DNA from: Cepaea nemoralis
Taxonomy: Eukaryota > Mollusca > Gastropoda > Stylommatophora > Helicidae
Length of the DNA stretch: 64,000 nt
Assembly (NCBI GenBank): GCA_014155875.1
Contig: JACEFZ010026865.1
Coordinates: forward strand, 264,501 to 328,500
Direction of reading: 5' to 3'
In this document: one piece after another, positions 32,357-43,660 of the stretch
How positions within the stretch are numbered: the first letter of the stretch is position 1
How the letters are laid out: every line of letters begins with the position of its first letter
Notes under the pieces: model-generated
Seen by the model: the letters and a program-made list of their open reading frames with translations, nothing else
The model's database searches: none
What the model was told of the DNA's origin: nothing
Made by a program: the position numbers and the translations under genes

Positions 32357-33259
32357 GTCTAGAGCACATGTGTCAAACTCAAGGCCTACGGGCCACATCC
32401 GGCCCGCCGTACAATCATATCAGGCCCGGGAGGTCTCAATCGACGTACAAATATATTCGGAAAAAGAGAGAATTGTAGGCAAAAATATTTTATTTTTTAT
32501 GGTCACGGTATAAAGTGCACATCAAATTCCCTAATTAGCAGCCTTCCGAATGATAGGCTATCTGAGAGCGTTCTCGCTTCGATCAGAATAAGCGAAAATA
32601 AAAGTTGTGTAGTGAGTTTGTGCTCGTCGTTATAGTTACCTAGCAACGTTCAGATGCTCGTTTTGAATTGGCGCATGAAAAATGAAAGTAGTGCAATGCC
32701 CGTATATTACATCACCTTTTCCCGCTACAGCTAAGCTGATATCAACCAAGCGTCTATCGGAAGGTACACAATCTTTTAAAATCAAAGCTAGCCTTTAAAA
32801 ATGGCCAAGAGAAAAGTTGATTCTAAAAACAGAGCCTTTCAAAGCTGCTGGGAGGCTGAATATATGTTTACTGATATTGGCGGTAAACCTGTGTGTCTAA
32901 TTTGTGGAGATAATGTGTTGTGATCAAAGAATATAATCCGAGACGGCACTACGAGACTAAACATCAAGACAAGTTAAACAGCCGGAATGCAAAGCAGAAG
33001 CCACAGAATGTAAAAGAGTTGAAGAGGCATCTAACATCACAGCACATCGTGCTGTGACAAATTGACATAAGAGTGAAAATGTGTATACCAATGATGTTTT
33101 ATTATTAAAACTTTTTTTTTTCTGTTTTAATTTATATTAATGTTTAAAAAATGGTTAAATTTTCGGCTTACTGAATGTTTAGCCTGTCCGGCCCGCAACC
33201 TTACCTACGATTTGAGTTTTGGCCCGCTGAGCCATTGAGTTTGTCACCCTGGTCTAGAG
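32357..33259 (+). mobile_element. Small hAT element with BED-finger remnant
   Basis: Inverted ends CACATGTGTCAAACTCAAGG (32365) and CAGGGTGACAAACTCAATGG (complement ending 33251) are flanked by a perfect 8-bp duplication GTCTAGAG (32357-32364 and 33252-33259), diagnostic for hAT. Inside, MAKRKVDSKNRAF starting at 32801 runs to GKPVCLICGDNVL, the first half of a BED zinc finger. A TGA and frame change follow, and the second half (RRHYETKHQDK) is in another frame. The rest of a transposase is missing, so this 887-bp copy is non-autonomous. Confidence 0.88.
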
Positions 33260-33408
33260 GAAGCGACCTTAAAACAAAATGCATGCCGAAGTCGGACACG
33301 CTGACCTTTGAGATGCAAATCTAAGTGTGATGTACTCGCCCCAAAAGAAGAACTAAGAGGAAGAATATAACTAACATGAATATCTGTGTTGTCTATTTTC
33401 AAACGCAG

Positions 33409-33536
33409 GCCACGAATACTCACAGAGAACGGGACATTTGATCTTCCAGTCGGCCTTGAACCACAACATCACATTTAGGTCAGGGTCGGGAGGTGTTTTC
33501 CTTGACAACCTTGACCTGAAAAATGCCGTCAATCAG
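33409..33536 (+). CDS. CUBN: Cubilin exon 2: conserved N-terminal segment (frameshifted)
   Basis: The acceptor TTTTCAAACGCAG precedes G, which completes exon 1's last codon, and then CCA CGA ATA CTC ACA GAG AAC (PRILTEN). The frame that continues the family pattern after this point (HLIFQSALNHNITFRSGSGG) is shifted by one base at the GGG run 33431-33433. The exon ends VFLDNLDLKNAVNQ in phase 0 at CAG before GTAGGT. Human cubilin has the same order after its furin site: PR, an acidic residue, LVF, then a segment with IEFRTGS. The exon would be 127 bp and in phase if one G were absent. It is either a sequence error or a real lesion. Confidence 0.85.
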
Positions 33537-33540
33537 GTAG

Positions 33541-33725
33541 GTTCTTCATGTAACAGACCCTTTGCAGAGCTTCCCTCTCATCACCCGCTGAGTACAAGAT
33601 TCTCCATCCTTGCCAGTTCCTCATCTTCATGCCGAAAGTGTCTTCAAGGTCCTCTGTCGATTTTCTTGTTGGTCGACCCGTGCCCACTCCTCCGGGAACC
33701 ATGGCTTCCATCACTATTCTTTTCT
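33541..33725 (-). mobile_element. LINE C-terminal fragment
   Basis: The minus strand encodes VPGGVGTGRPTRKSTEDLED and then FGMKMRNWQGWRILYSAGDE, the GRPTK/R-W-DDL...R..WR pattern of LINE ORF C-termini. The same stretch resembles the unit of the 45-bp array at 45857. Confidence 0.65.
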
Positions 33726-34185
33726 AACCACTTTGAAACATGTTTCCAAGCCACAAAAATAGTATTCAGTGCACCAAGTTCTGTCCTATATATCAAGTGG
33801 AGAACTCTTTGGGAATACTAAGATTTAGATTAGAATGGCACATTGCAGTCTTGACAGACGATAGTTTGTTACATTGTGCTTCAAAGAATCATAATAACCA
33901 CAAACCATGAATGTAACTGATCAGACCAAATCGCGCTGTAAATGTTCGGCCACAATGGATTCATTTGAACACATGGTCATTTCCACCATCATGCACCATC
34001 TGACATCTCACAAGCTCAGTGTGTGACCTATCTGCAGTCATGTTCTCCTTTGTCTTTATTCCATTTCTGATAGTTACCCTCTATGCGGATACCAAGACAG
34101 ATCCAAAATAAACACATGTATTGTTTGCACTCAAAGAAGTAGAAGAAGGAAGTAGAGACTAGAAGACACACTAGACAACTGAAAT
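33726..34185 (+). other. Intron 2 sequence, one dispersed repeat
   Basis: GTCTTGACAGACGATAGTTTGT at about 33848 is shared with 18030. Nothing else recognised. Confidence 0.45.
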
Positions 34186-34545
34186 ATTAGGAGTTCAGTT
34201 GAATGATAGACCTGGCTAATGAAAACACCAATTTTTACGGGTATCTAGTTGGTCAGGTGTCCAAGATCATTTGTTCCCGTAGCGAGGGGCTGTCGTCATT
34301 TAGAGGTGACAAGTTCGAATACCGATAGTGTAAAAACAGGTTTCAATGTTTACGTTGAGTACTGGGTCCTCTAGTCTCTATATTTGTCTTCTATTCGTAC
34401 TTATTTGAGCGTCTGGATGGTACTGTCTGGATAGTGTAACTACAGGTTTCAATGTTTATGTCGAGTACTGGGTCCTCTAGTCTTTATATTTGTATTCTAC
34501 TCGTACTTATTTCAGCGTCTGGAGAGACACAAGAGAGACACAAAC
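34186..34545 (+). repeat. SINE family C copy with 107-bp tail duplication
   Basis: A single diverged 91-bp-type unit (GAGTTCAGTTGAATGATAGACC), then GGGGCTGTCGTCATTTAGAG and GACAAGTTCGAATACCG. The tail ATAGTGTAA..ACAGGTTTCAATG..TACTGGGTCCTCTAG is duplicated with a period of 107 bp (34324 and 34431). Confidence 0.75.
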
Positions 34546-34929
34546 CTGCTGCCTTGTAGGTAGACTGGGGATAGTCAAAGGCTAGGGAAAGCAAGCGTGA
34601 TAAATGCTAGTCGAAGCTCTAAGTATGTAGGTGGGAGCATACATACGTAGATAGGTGTGAACGTACATGCATGTCTAAACTCGAGTAAAACTATATCTAC
34701 TCCAGCAATAAGAGGTGCTGAAGACGGAGGCAACCATCCTGGGGCGAACAACAGCAATCAGGATTCATGCAGGGTTAAGAAAGCAGGGAACCTATGATAA
34801 GTCAGGCAAATCGGTGGGGAATTTACTTGATCCTAGCCCAGGGGTCACCAAACTTTTTTCACGGCGGGCCGGATAACTGACAAAATGACAAGTGCGGGCC
34901 GCATACTCATTATGTACAATATTTGCGCC

Positions 34930-35172
34930 GGTCTCCGTTTGGAAGGTCTTACGGACGCGATTCGTAATCCCTTATACCCGCGTTCGAAACACAGCTGCGC
35001 CAGATTTGGCAGCAGACCGCGTTGCGCTGGATTGTTACGCTATGGTATGGGCGCCAGCCGTTCAAAAAGTAATGGCAAACTACTGAACGTAAACTTGCCA
35101 AGACATCAACAACAGTAAAAAACATGCGGGTGTTGACTGCAAACGTCCTGTAAAGGATATGCAACTAACTTT
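34930..35172 (+). repeat. SINE family A copy nested in the hAT element
   Basis: GTCTCCGTTTGGAAGGTCTT (A-box region), CGCGTTCGAAACACAG (B box), GGCAAACTACTGAACGTAAA, then CGTCCTGTAAAGGATATGC. Complete in outline. Confidence 0.9.
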
Positions 35173-35528
35173 AACAATACTTGCAATCCAAAACTAAAGC
35201 TCTGGGGACAAAAGATGAAAAACTAAGGTAATCATCGATGCGTGGCGTGCAATGGACAAAAAACAAAGACAACCAACATATTTATTTACTAAAACAAGTT
35301 ATCAAAGAAGGCGACATAAGCAAAAAGATAGTTACATCGTACCAAGTGTACACATATATCAGAATGTCACAAGCTAAGCAGCAAAAAAAGGTTAGTAAGA
35401 TTTGTGAGACTGATATTTGGCTTTCAAGATATCATCAATGTTTGGCTTGGAATTGCTGCATCCAATCAAGAGAATTGCTTTCAAATGTTCATCAGTCATT
35501 CTCGTTCGATCTGTTGACTTCACATACT

Positions 35529-36990
35529 TCATGTTTGAAAAATTTTTCGCACAGACATAAGTTGTTTTAACACTGATGATATACCAGTGGCAAATTTCTT
35601 CAATTTCGGAAACTCAACATCAGGTAAGCAGCGGTAAAATTCAACACGTTTTCCTTCTCTATGCTGCTCTTTCAACAAGTCATTTGCTTGCAAATCAATG
35701 AGCTCCAACTGTAGCTCAACTGGCACACCATCAAGGTACAGACTCTGGAACAGAAGAATGTCATTCTCAGTTCTGTCAAGATCAGAAAATCTCTTTAAAA
35801 AATGCTTCTTCAGGTCACGAATAATTTTTTTCGGAAAATCGAGGTTGATATCTTCGGCGATTATAGAGCAAAACGCTTCGAAACAGTGAAAATGAGAAAA
35901 GTTTTATCCTTCCATTTGTGCTTCAAACAATGACAGCTTTCTCTGAAATCCTTTTATGATTCTATAGAGATCACAGACGAGGTTATCATTTCCATGAAGT
36001 TTCAAATTCAGTTCATTCATGTGAAATGTGATGTCGACCAAAAAATGACAACTTTGACAGCCAGGTAGGATCTGACAGCTTTGAATCAGCTCTATCTTTT
36101 TCAGTGAGAAAAACATACATTTCGTTTCGGAGCTTGTAAAAACGAAACAGGATTTTACCGCAGTTGAGCCACCTCACTGATGTGTGATAAGGCAAGTCAC
36201 AGAATTCAGAATAAATTTCTTCAAGAAAAGCCTGGAACTGACGTTGATATAGTGCTTGTCCCAGAATGAAGTTCTCAACAGAAACGACTGGTTTCAGTAC
36301 ACAAGAAATATCTAAGTCTTTCCCACAGCGCGCTTGCTGATGTATGATGCAGTGTATGCACACACACAAATGTTTTGCACATCTTCCAACTGAGTCCTGA
36401 TCTGCCCCATCAGACCTTTCCTCACTCCAGCCATGTATTTTCCTCCATCAACTGTAACACCTCGAAGCTGATTCCACTGAAGGTCTTGCAAAACTTTTTC
36501 ACACTTCCTTGAAAATGTCTTTTTCAATTGTTGTTCCATGCATGCTGCAAACGGATGGCAACTCTTTCGTTATCTGAAAGTCCAAATTGATACTACGAAT
36601 GAACACGAGAAGTTGTGACGTACTCGAGAGATCAGTAGACTCATCCAGCGCCAGAGAATACCACAACAAGTTTCTAGTTCTATCGCGTATCTGTAGCACT
36701 ATGTTCTTTCCAAGTTCTTCTGTTCTTCGCATAATTGAACTTGCCGAAAGGCCGATAGTTCCAAACACATCGGCTTTCTCAGGACACAAGTCATTTGCTG
36801 CTTCCATCATACACTCTTTGATGAAGTTTCCACCAGTAAAAGGTTTTCTTCGTTCTGCCTTATTATGCACAAATTTGTAATTAGTACGAGTCACAGATTA
36901 ATTTTCAGCAAGCATTCTCGTGAAGAGATGTCTTTGTGTTTCTAAACCACGTTTCATGGACTTATATTTCTCAGAGCGTAATTTCCAGAA
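35529..36990 (-). pseudogene. hAT transposase remnant (GTF2IRD2/ZBED-like)
   Basis: Read from 36990 down, the minus strand gives RGLETQRHLFTRML, KPFTGGNFIKECMMEAANDL, the LDESTDLSSTSQL block and HGTTIEKDIF (36499-36894). It continues with LRGVTVDGGKYMAGVRKGLM (36312-36539), CIIHQQARCGKDL and LPYHTSVRWLNCGKILFRFY (36013-36369), and LNLKLHGNDNLVCDLYRIIK (35904-36116). The order matches the hAT transposase family domesticated in vertebrate GTF2IRD2. It is interrupted by at least four frame changes and lacks the N-terminal BED finger, so it is inactive. The C-terminal dimerisation part is mostly unrecognisable. Confidence 0.88.
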
Positions 36991-37562
36991 AACTTTGAAA
37001 ATCATGGAAACCATGGTAACGTCAGAACGTAGGCGGCGCTACCACGAGCCGGAGAAGGACTTGGGATGGCACAAAATAAGCAAACATTTTAATAAACAAG
37101 AAAATCTAGATACGATAATTTATAATTGAAAACAATAAATTTAAGACACATAGCAACCAGGATGTCACCGCGCGTGTGAAGATCTCCTATTATTCTAAAC
37201 ACAATATTTACATTTAAGTTGTATCACAACGTCACGTGTTCCATACGTTATATCAAGCAAATTCGAGTACCGTCGGCGGGTCGGGTGAAAGTATGTCGCA
37301 AGCCGGACCCGGCCCGCGGGCCGTAGTTTGGTGACCCCTGTCCTAGACAATACTGCTCATGACAATTTGAGGAAATTGAATGAATGGCGCTAGTGGCAGG
37401 CGCTGGAACTCCAATTACTCCTTCCCACGACATCTTAAAAGTCGCTTAAAAGTCGACAGGGTGGACTTCATTGCACTGGGATTTTATCATCCCTCTCCCA
37501 AAACCATTCAAGGATCAGTCAAAGCTTAGCGGCTTTAGGATCATCACCAAAATACATTTGGG

Positions 37563-38687
37563 AAGGTTTTAGAGAAGATAGTCGCTGTTAAGCTGCAGAA
37601 TTTTTTGGAAAGGGGGAAGCTTCTTCCAAGAGGCCTGGGGAGCTACAGGCCAGGAAAAGATACCTGGTCTAATGCAGCCACTTTTGCCTTTGATGTTTAT
37701 GAGGGGTTCCAGAGTAGACAGGAAACGATGGCGGTAGCGCTTGATCTCGAGGATGCGTACAATAGAGTTCGATATGATATTTTGATGACCGCACTGATGG
37801 AGAAGGGGGTCAATCTCTGGTTGGTGAACTGGATAGCAGCCATCCTGCACTCTCGTCGGGTTGCTCTCCGTCTGGGCGCATGGACCTCAGAGCCACATAT
37901 GTTAACCCCGGGATTGCCACAGGGATCTGCAGTCTCACCGGTGCTCTTTAATGTGTATACGAGCAAGATTGCAAACCTAGAAGCACCAGGGGTTGGAAGA
38001 ATACTAACATTTGCAGATGATATTCTTGCATATAGGCAGGGGAGGGATAGGGAGCAAACAGCCCAGGAGTTACAGGCGACAGTCGATGAAGTGATTGACT
38101 GGTGCACAGAAATGAGAGCTGTCATCCACCCGGAAAAGGCGGCTGTTTTGTGGTGCTCTCTGGACAACAGGATTGTAAGAGCTGATGTCCCAAGCCTCGC
38201 GATAGATGGTAGAAATGTCAGCAGAGAGAATAAACTGAAGTATCTGGGGATCACATTTGACAGGAGCCTATCCTTCAAGAACCATGTGGAGACGGTCGTG
38301 ACAAGAACTCAAAAAGGACTCAATGCACTTAAAACTATGGCTGCAATGGACATAGAGCAGAGAATGCTTTTCACACTATACCAGCACTTGATCCTCTTAG
38401 TAATTGATTATGGATTAGGTCTGCTCACTGTCTCAGAGAGTCAGCTGGTGAAATTAGAGCGCATACAAAACGAAGCTATGCGGGCCATTCTGGGATACAC
38501 TAGAGACACCCCAGTAGTGTGTATGCGTTACATCCTTGGTCTGTCGACTGTTGCTGGTAGGTTCAAGGTGATGCAGGAGAAGGCATACCTCAGAGTAGCT
38601 GCAGACAAAGATCACCCGTTGCATGAGGCGCTGGACGCAGTTAAGGGTCAGCGACTGATACGATCTCTGCTGGTAGGCTCAAGGTGA
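37563..38687 (+). pseudogene. LINE reverse transcriptase domain
   Basis: The frame is open from about 37563 (KVLEKIVAVKLQNFL). Motifs in order: VALDLEDAYNRVRYD (RT block A), GLPQGSAVSPVLFN (block B), LTFADDILAYRQG (catalytic FADD, a variant of YADD), HPEKAAVLW and LKYLGITFDRSLSFKNHV (thumb start). It ends in a stop created by a 116-bp tandem duplication at 38552-38783, whose length is not a multiple of three. The sequence further upstream (37490-37562, KPFKDQSKLSGFRII) is in another frame. Confidence 0.9.
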
Positions 38688-38783
38688 TGCAGGCGAAGGC
38701 ATACCTCAGAGTAGCTACAGACACAGAACACCCACTGCATGAGGCGCTGGACGCAGTTAAGGGTCAGCGACTGATAAAAGGGA
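38552..38783 (+). repeat. 116-bp tandem duplication inside the LINE
   Basis: TGCTGGTAGGTTCAAGGTGA at 38552 and TGCTGGTAGGCTCAAGGTGA at 38668 start two copies that are about 92% alike. The duplication shifts the frame from the RT part to the RNase H part. Confidence 0.92.
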
Positions 38784-39379
38784 AATCATGGATGGCTCAG
38801 GCGGAGGATACGATCAGACAGGTGTGCCCCCTGGAGAACATTAGGCGTGGAGAGGAGTGGGTCAGAGTGTCAGCGGAGCAGTCAGACTTGTGCAGAGTTA
38901 TAATCACATTAAGCCGGGAGTGCAGGGAGTGGCCAGCAGGGGCCACGGAAGTGGTAATCCAGCAACTAATTCAGGACAATGCTCACTCGAGTGATGTGAT
39001 TATCTACACAGATGGTTCGGTGTCAAGAGGTGAGAGAAGTGGCTGGGGGTTCATAGCCAAAGCTAATGGTCGATGTTTGGGGCAGGAGAGCCTGGCATAT
39101 GATACCACAACATCCAGCTTAAGAATGGAAGTGGAGGAAGTCACTGCGGCTCTCCGCTGGATGGAGAATACGACACACACACACATCGTGATTGTAACTG
39201 ACTCAGAAAGCATGCTGACGAGGGTGAGGACGGGCAGACTTCGTGCGGAGTGGCTTGCTTCGCTTCGGAGGTCACGGGTGACAAGCATCGCCTGGATCTT
39301 TTCTCCGGGCAGGCCGGTGTGCTGGGAAATGAACAGGCGGACAGATTGGCTGGCTCTGCAGAACTTGGTGGAGTATTGA
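38684..39379 (+). pseudogene. LINE connection and RNase H domain
   Basis: After the second duplicate copy, the frame runs through VIIYTDGSVSRGERSGWGF (first Asp), SSLRMEVEEVTAALRWM (Glu) and IVIVTDSESMLTRV (second Asp). It then loses the frame near 39297-39303 (CTTTTCTCC). The final RNase H block (GVLGNEQADRLAG) is in the next frame. Catalytic residues of RNase H are present across the two frames. Confidence 0.88.
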
Positions 39380-39645
39380 TACATGACAAGGCAGACGTGG
39401 TTGCGGCCTTGTGGGAGCACGTGCACACCTCGGAGGAGCAAATGGATTACCATGGTCTGGCAAGAATGAGACAACGAGGAGTGACGAAGGGATCTGGCCG
39501 ACGCTCAACGCTCAGAGGAAAGGCGAGACGGACTTATAACCAGATTGCTACTGGTACTATTAGTGTTGGAACTCTTCGCTGGCTGCTGAGGATGGGGTCG
39601 GAGCACTTATGGGAATGCCCCGAATGCTGTGATGTTGATTCCTAA
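39283..39645 (+). pseudogene. LINE RNase H end and C-terminus
   Basis: Encodes FSGQAGVLGNEQADRLAG, then a basic region (GRRSTLRGKARRTYNQIATG), GTLRWLLRMGSEHLWECPEC and CDVDS-stop. The terminal WECPECC is shared with the copies ending at 28896 and 30897. It is separated from the preceding frame by an indel of one base. Confidence 0.85.
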
Positions 39646-39664
39646 ATCAATCAATCAATCAATC

Positions 39665-39699
<35 letters not shown>

Positions 39700-39700
39700 A
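39641..39700. repeat. (CAAT)n(AACT)n LINE tail
   Basis: CAAT units followed by AACT units directly after the LINE stop codon. Confidence 0.95.
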
Positions 39701-39720
39701 ATTAAGAAAAAAGAAGATTT

Positions 39721-40164
39721 CTAAAATAATACTATAGAGAAGGTTTGATCTCCCGCTAAGGTACAACAAAGCACAAAGACGGGTATATAAACTACTGGAA
39801 GAGACGAGGCGTAGGTAGACCAAGTATCAAACAGGCAAGCACAGATGTAATAATGCAAACATAAAACATACGTTGCCCGGAAGCAGTTTCCTGCTATATG
39901 GTTTGTGATATAATAGCTCCATCACGTTTTGTTGGCCTGAGAGCAAAGAGGTATAGATGGCCAATCTTTCATCTCACTTTGGCAAGCGACGAACCCAGTT
40001 GTAGAACCTGTCTCCGTCCGTGCTCATGACATCACCCATACAGTTCACTATCAACTTCGCCAGCACGCCCAAAGACACGTGGGAGTAAATTGAGGGGCCC
40101 TAGACAGGCATCAGTGAGATGGGATCATGAGGCCTCAAAGCCAGTCTGTGAGGCTGAAATACTG
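39721..40164 (+). other. Intron 2 sequence, nothing recognised
   Basis: No gene, exon or repeat terminus seen. Confidence 0.4.
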
Positions 40165-40542
<378 letters not shown>

Positions 40543-40599
40543 TGTTGCTAAAATAACAACTCCTTCAACATATATGTATAATAATTCAGTAAGCTGTAT

Positions 40600-40715
40600 G
40601 TCTTTTTTGGTCGCAACCAACCACAGTATATTTTGGCTCTGTGGACTGTCTAGGCAAATTTATGTCAGTAGTTTCGTTGCTTTCTGAACGACCCACGCTC
40701 ATATCATTGATGAAA
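40600..40715 (-). repeat. SINE family A, partial
   Basis: TATGTCAGTAGTTTCGTTGC followed by TTTCTGAACGACC is the complement of the family's central motif. The tRNA head is not recognisable. Confidence 0.6.
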
Positions 40716-40899
40716 ATCAACGCAAGCCGGTCTACTTTCGCATCGCTTGCAGCTAATTTTGAACTTGGGATGTGGGATTGTAAAACACGTTCTCTGCATC
40801 TGAGCGACAGCCGCCGGCATGTTTATTAGCTTCTCCTTGTTCACCTGGACACTTACTAAGCAAGCTGAACAGCGCATAAATGCTTTGAATATAAATGTT

Positions 40900-41245
40900 A
40901 TAGACGAGTTCTAAGAATATCTTGGGTAAAGAAAAGAACAAATGCATCCATACTTCAAGAGCTGAATATTGAAGAAGGTTGGCTATTAAAGACGATAAAA
41001 CAAAGAAAATTGAAATATTTTGGTCACCTGAAACGTCACGAAAGTTTGGAGAGAACAATAATGGAGGGGTATATGCCTGGGAAGAGAGGAAGAGGACGGC
41101 CAAAGAGAAGATGGGTGCAGGGTGTGGCGGATGATCTCCAGATGGCTGTATCGGACGCGGGACATCTTGCTTATGAGGTATTCCGAAAGGTTGTTATGGG
41201 AGCGAGGTTCTGCAAAGGACATGCTACTGAATGAATGAATGTTCA
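40900..41245 (+). mobile_element. LINE ORF C-terminus with GAAT tail
   Basis: RTNASILQELNIEEGWLLKT, RKLKYFGHLKRHESLERTIM, then GKRGRGRPKRRWVQGVADDL and a stop followed by (TGAA)n. This GRGRP-RW pattern is the ORF C-terminus of RTE/Jockey-like LINEs and is a different family from 18457. Confidence 0.85.
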
Positions 41246-41518
41246 CTCTATTCCCCCTTGGGGCAAGAGCCCTCGACAAACTCACTCAAAGTCCCTCACC
41301 TCAACTATATCTATCCCATGCAGCTTTGTCCATGCCCTTCTGAAATTGTTTATTTCTATTATGTATAATAGCAGTGTTTCTGAAGGGATAACTTTGTTTT
41401 CTTATATTCACATACCATGGCGTTGCTAAAAAGTTAACTCCTTCTACATAGCCTAAAAAGAACCAAACTATGGATATGACGCAATATAGTTTAATTGTGT
41501 TGTTGTTTTTGCTTTCAG
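41246..41518 (+). other. Intron 2 end
   Basis: Ends in the polypyrimidine stretch TTGTTGTTTTTGCTTTCAG of the exon 3 acceptor. The first 100 bp resemble a dispersed CCCCTTGGGGC-type fragment also hinted at near 55720 and 63550. Confidence 0.4.
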
Positions 41519-41564
41519 ACGCACATCAAATAAAGAGGACATTTCAAGACTTCGGGAATCTCTG
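41519..41564 (+). CDS. CUBN: Cubilin exon 3: start of coiled coil (frameshifted)
   Basis: Strong acceptor TTTTTGCTTTCAG and donor CTG before GTAAAC. The second part reads NKEDISRLRESL, matching the NKEDI block that follows the conserved N-terminal segment in vertebrate cubilin. Read in phase 0 from exon 2, the exon begins THIK and then hits TAA. The NKEDI frame needs two extra bases in the A run 41528-41530, which would make the exon 48 bp, phase 0 at both ends like its downstream neighbours. This is the second homopolymer-associated break in the gene. Confidence 0.72.
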
Positions 41565-41599
41565 GTAAACTATTGTTTCTAACGCTATATTATAATTAG

Positions 41600-41955
41600 C
41601 AGACACGTGAGGAATTGCGCGAAAGCTGAGCAGATGTGGTTTGTTAGAAGAATGATGAGAACACTGAGGAAGAATAGAAAGAATAATGAGGATGTATTAA
41701 AAGAAGTTAACTCACAAAGAGAACTGGTTACTCCCATCAGAAGAAGACAGTCCGCATTCTTTGGATATGTCATGAGAAGGGGAAAGCTGGAGAATTTTGT
41801 CACAACGGGGAGGTTGGCAGGGGGAGACCAACAGAGAAGATGCTGGACAGTTTGACATCAAGGCATGGAAGACAGTCAGGGTCAGAAATGTTGGCCGCAT
41901 AAGAGATAGAAGGCTGTAGACAGACATGATCACCAACACCACACAGAATGGACTA
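41600..41955 (+). mobile_element. LINE 3' fragment, family of 18457
   Basis: EQMWFVRRMMRTLRK, then IRRRQSAFFGYVMRRGKLEN and FVTTGRLAGG, followed by a shifted frame with the HGRQS...KNVGRIR region. Confidence 0.8.
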
Positions 41956-42345
41956 TAATAAGAGCAAGTTATTGGTTGTCTAAATATACCATGTAAAATA
42001 TGTGATCGTATACTGTATGTGGATTATAAAGTTGCCAAAAGCTACGAAAGAAAACTTTGAGGAGAGATGTGCAAGAGAGTGACATCACAGCATGTGGGTG
42101 GACAAAATAAAGATATAGACTGAAAAGCCTCTGTGAATGTACCATGAAAAATCACTGGACAGAAGTTGTTGGATCTTACTACAGCCAACCCTCAATGCGG
42201 TGATGGCTCAATGCTGATCATGGCATTCTGTGTCGTATACAGCTTGCATGCTACAATACTGATAGATTCCAGTTACATTATCCGTTAATTACATGATCCC
42301 CTAATTACATCATGTGACAACTAATATGGCCAAAGTATGTCAATT
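41956..42345 (+). other. Intron 3 sequence, nothing recognised
   Basis: No gene or exon seen. Confidence 0.4.
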
Positions 42346-42900
42346 TCAAAGACATGATACAGTTTACGAGCCACGTTTCTCGAATGGTCAGGTCTTGTAA
42401 AATTTCAATATTGTTCATCTTCGCGTGTCATGATATTCTAAAAATTGTTCTGGTACATTTAAGCTCAAAAGCTCCATTTTTTTTGGGTGTGTCTTCAGTG
42501 ATTGCGAAATGGTCCATGACTCACATCCATATGTTGCCACAGGGAAGATGCATGTTCTCACCAAAGTGTTTGTAACTTGCCGGCTGGTGTTGTTGTAACA
42601 TGGATTCTTAGAACCGTCTAATCTCTACATTGCCATGGCCAGCCTGCGTCTGCTTTCTTTGAAACAATTCTCATTGCTGTCGAATATGGAGCCAAGATAT
42701 TCAAAGTATTTTCCATGTCTTGACATTGAAACATGTGACAAAATCGCTGTGTGGGTTTGGTTAGAATATCGAACATGGAGATGTTCTGTTGCACAGTCAA
42801 GTCCAGGAGGAAAGAAACTGGGGGTTTTCAAAGAAACAATGACACCACGTGGACATAGAAGAACATTGGGCTTTAGACTTGTACAAAGCTGAAGAGGAAT
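42346..42900 (-). mobile_element. LINE RT thumb fragment
   Basis: The minus strand encodes GKYFEYLGSIFDSNENCFKE and RRRLAMAM, then VATYGCESW-like and FELKC-like pieces in shifted frames, the YLGS...EI..R motif of LINE RT thumbs. A diverged sister fragment is at 46770-47090. Confidence 0.75.
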
Positions 42901-42964
42901 GTTGAGAATGTGGTCTGTTGGGTGACACGATGACAGATGGTCAACATCAGTCTGAGGGGAGGCT

Positions 42965-42970
42965 GAACCT

Positions 42971-43021
<51 letters not shown>

Positions 43022-43243
43022 ATGATGATGATGAGGAGAAACACAGGAGTGATATGTTCAGACATATTCAACACCAATATACGGACTGGTTAACCTGACG
43101 ATGATGGTGACTGTGATAGTGATGATGATAGTTATTATGACTATGATCAGATAAGGGACAGCAGACTACTTCAACACCAGTTTTCGGATAAGTTAACCTG
43201 ATAGTAAAGATGATGATAATGATGATGACTGTGATGATGATGG

Positions 43244-43283
<40 letters not shown>

Positions 43284-43290
43284 AACATAT
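42965..43290. repeat. (GAT)n microsatellites
   Basis: GAT runs at about 42972-43035 and 43200-43282 with a diverged GATGAT-rich link. Confidence 0.95.
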
Positions 43291-43417
43291 TACAGTGGAA
43301 TGACATGGTTTCAGTATCAGCCTTGCAGTTGACTAACCCGATGCGATGACAATGATGTGATGGGTGTGATATTTACCTTATACTTATCCACTATCTAAAT
43401 GACATGTTCCAACTCAG

Positions 43418-43534
43418 GACTCTAGCAATGTTACAAGTCGAGTGACCAGCTTAGAGAACCAACTCAGAGGCTACCCAAATATCGTACGTAATGTCCCGTA
43501 CCTGATGGGGACCGTGATCAGTACAAGAACACAG
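43418..43534 (+). CDS. CUBN: Cubilin exon 4: coiled-coil segment
   Basis: Acceptor TTCCAACTCAG and donor ACACAG before GTGAGA. 117 bp, phase 0 at both ends, open through all 39 codons. DSSNVTSRVTSLENQL shows heptad spacing (V, V, L, L), followed by a stretch with two prolines (GYPNIVRNVPYL). In cubilin this position holds the trimerising coiled coil that precedes the first EGF domain. Assignment rests on phase, order and coiled-coil character, since coiled-coil sequence itself is poorly conserved. Confidence 0.72.
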
Positions 43535-43660
43535 GTGAGAAAGAATGCATTCAGTATGTAAACAGCCATCTCGACCCATGTAGGTTAGTTTCTATTCTGT
43601 CTATCCATTCCGAATCACTCTTCTATTCAAAGACTCTTATACTGGAATTACTTCTTCTTA

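Larger units (their letters stand above)
34831..37348 (-). mobile_element. hAT transposon with decayed transposase
   Basis: Inverted ends CAGGGGTCACCAAACT at 34839 and its complement ending 37340 enclose 2.5 kb. The flanks TCCTAGCC and TCCTAGAC are an 8-bp duplication with one mismatch. The CGGCGGGCC sequences just inside are also mirrored. The transposase is on the minus strand, broken into several frames. A SINE family A copy is nested near the left end (34930-35172). Confidence 0.92.
37440..39720 (+). mobile_element. 5'-truncated LINE with RT and RNase H
   Basis: Contains the RT domain from its N-terminal fingers on, a connecting region, an RNase H domain and a C-terminal WECPECC motif, then a (CAAT)n(AACT)n tail. 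An RNase H after the RT and a short-repeat tail fit the I/Nimb-type LINEs; the exact clade is inferred. The apurinic endonuclease and ORF1 are missing. Pieces of the same family lie at 28590 and 29775. Confidence 0.9.

Noticed and set aside
33537..33821. Continuation of the cubilin frame beyond exon 2
   Set aside because: The frame stays open after CAG|GTAGGT, but the sequence is a minus-strand LINE fragment and the donor matches consensus.
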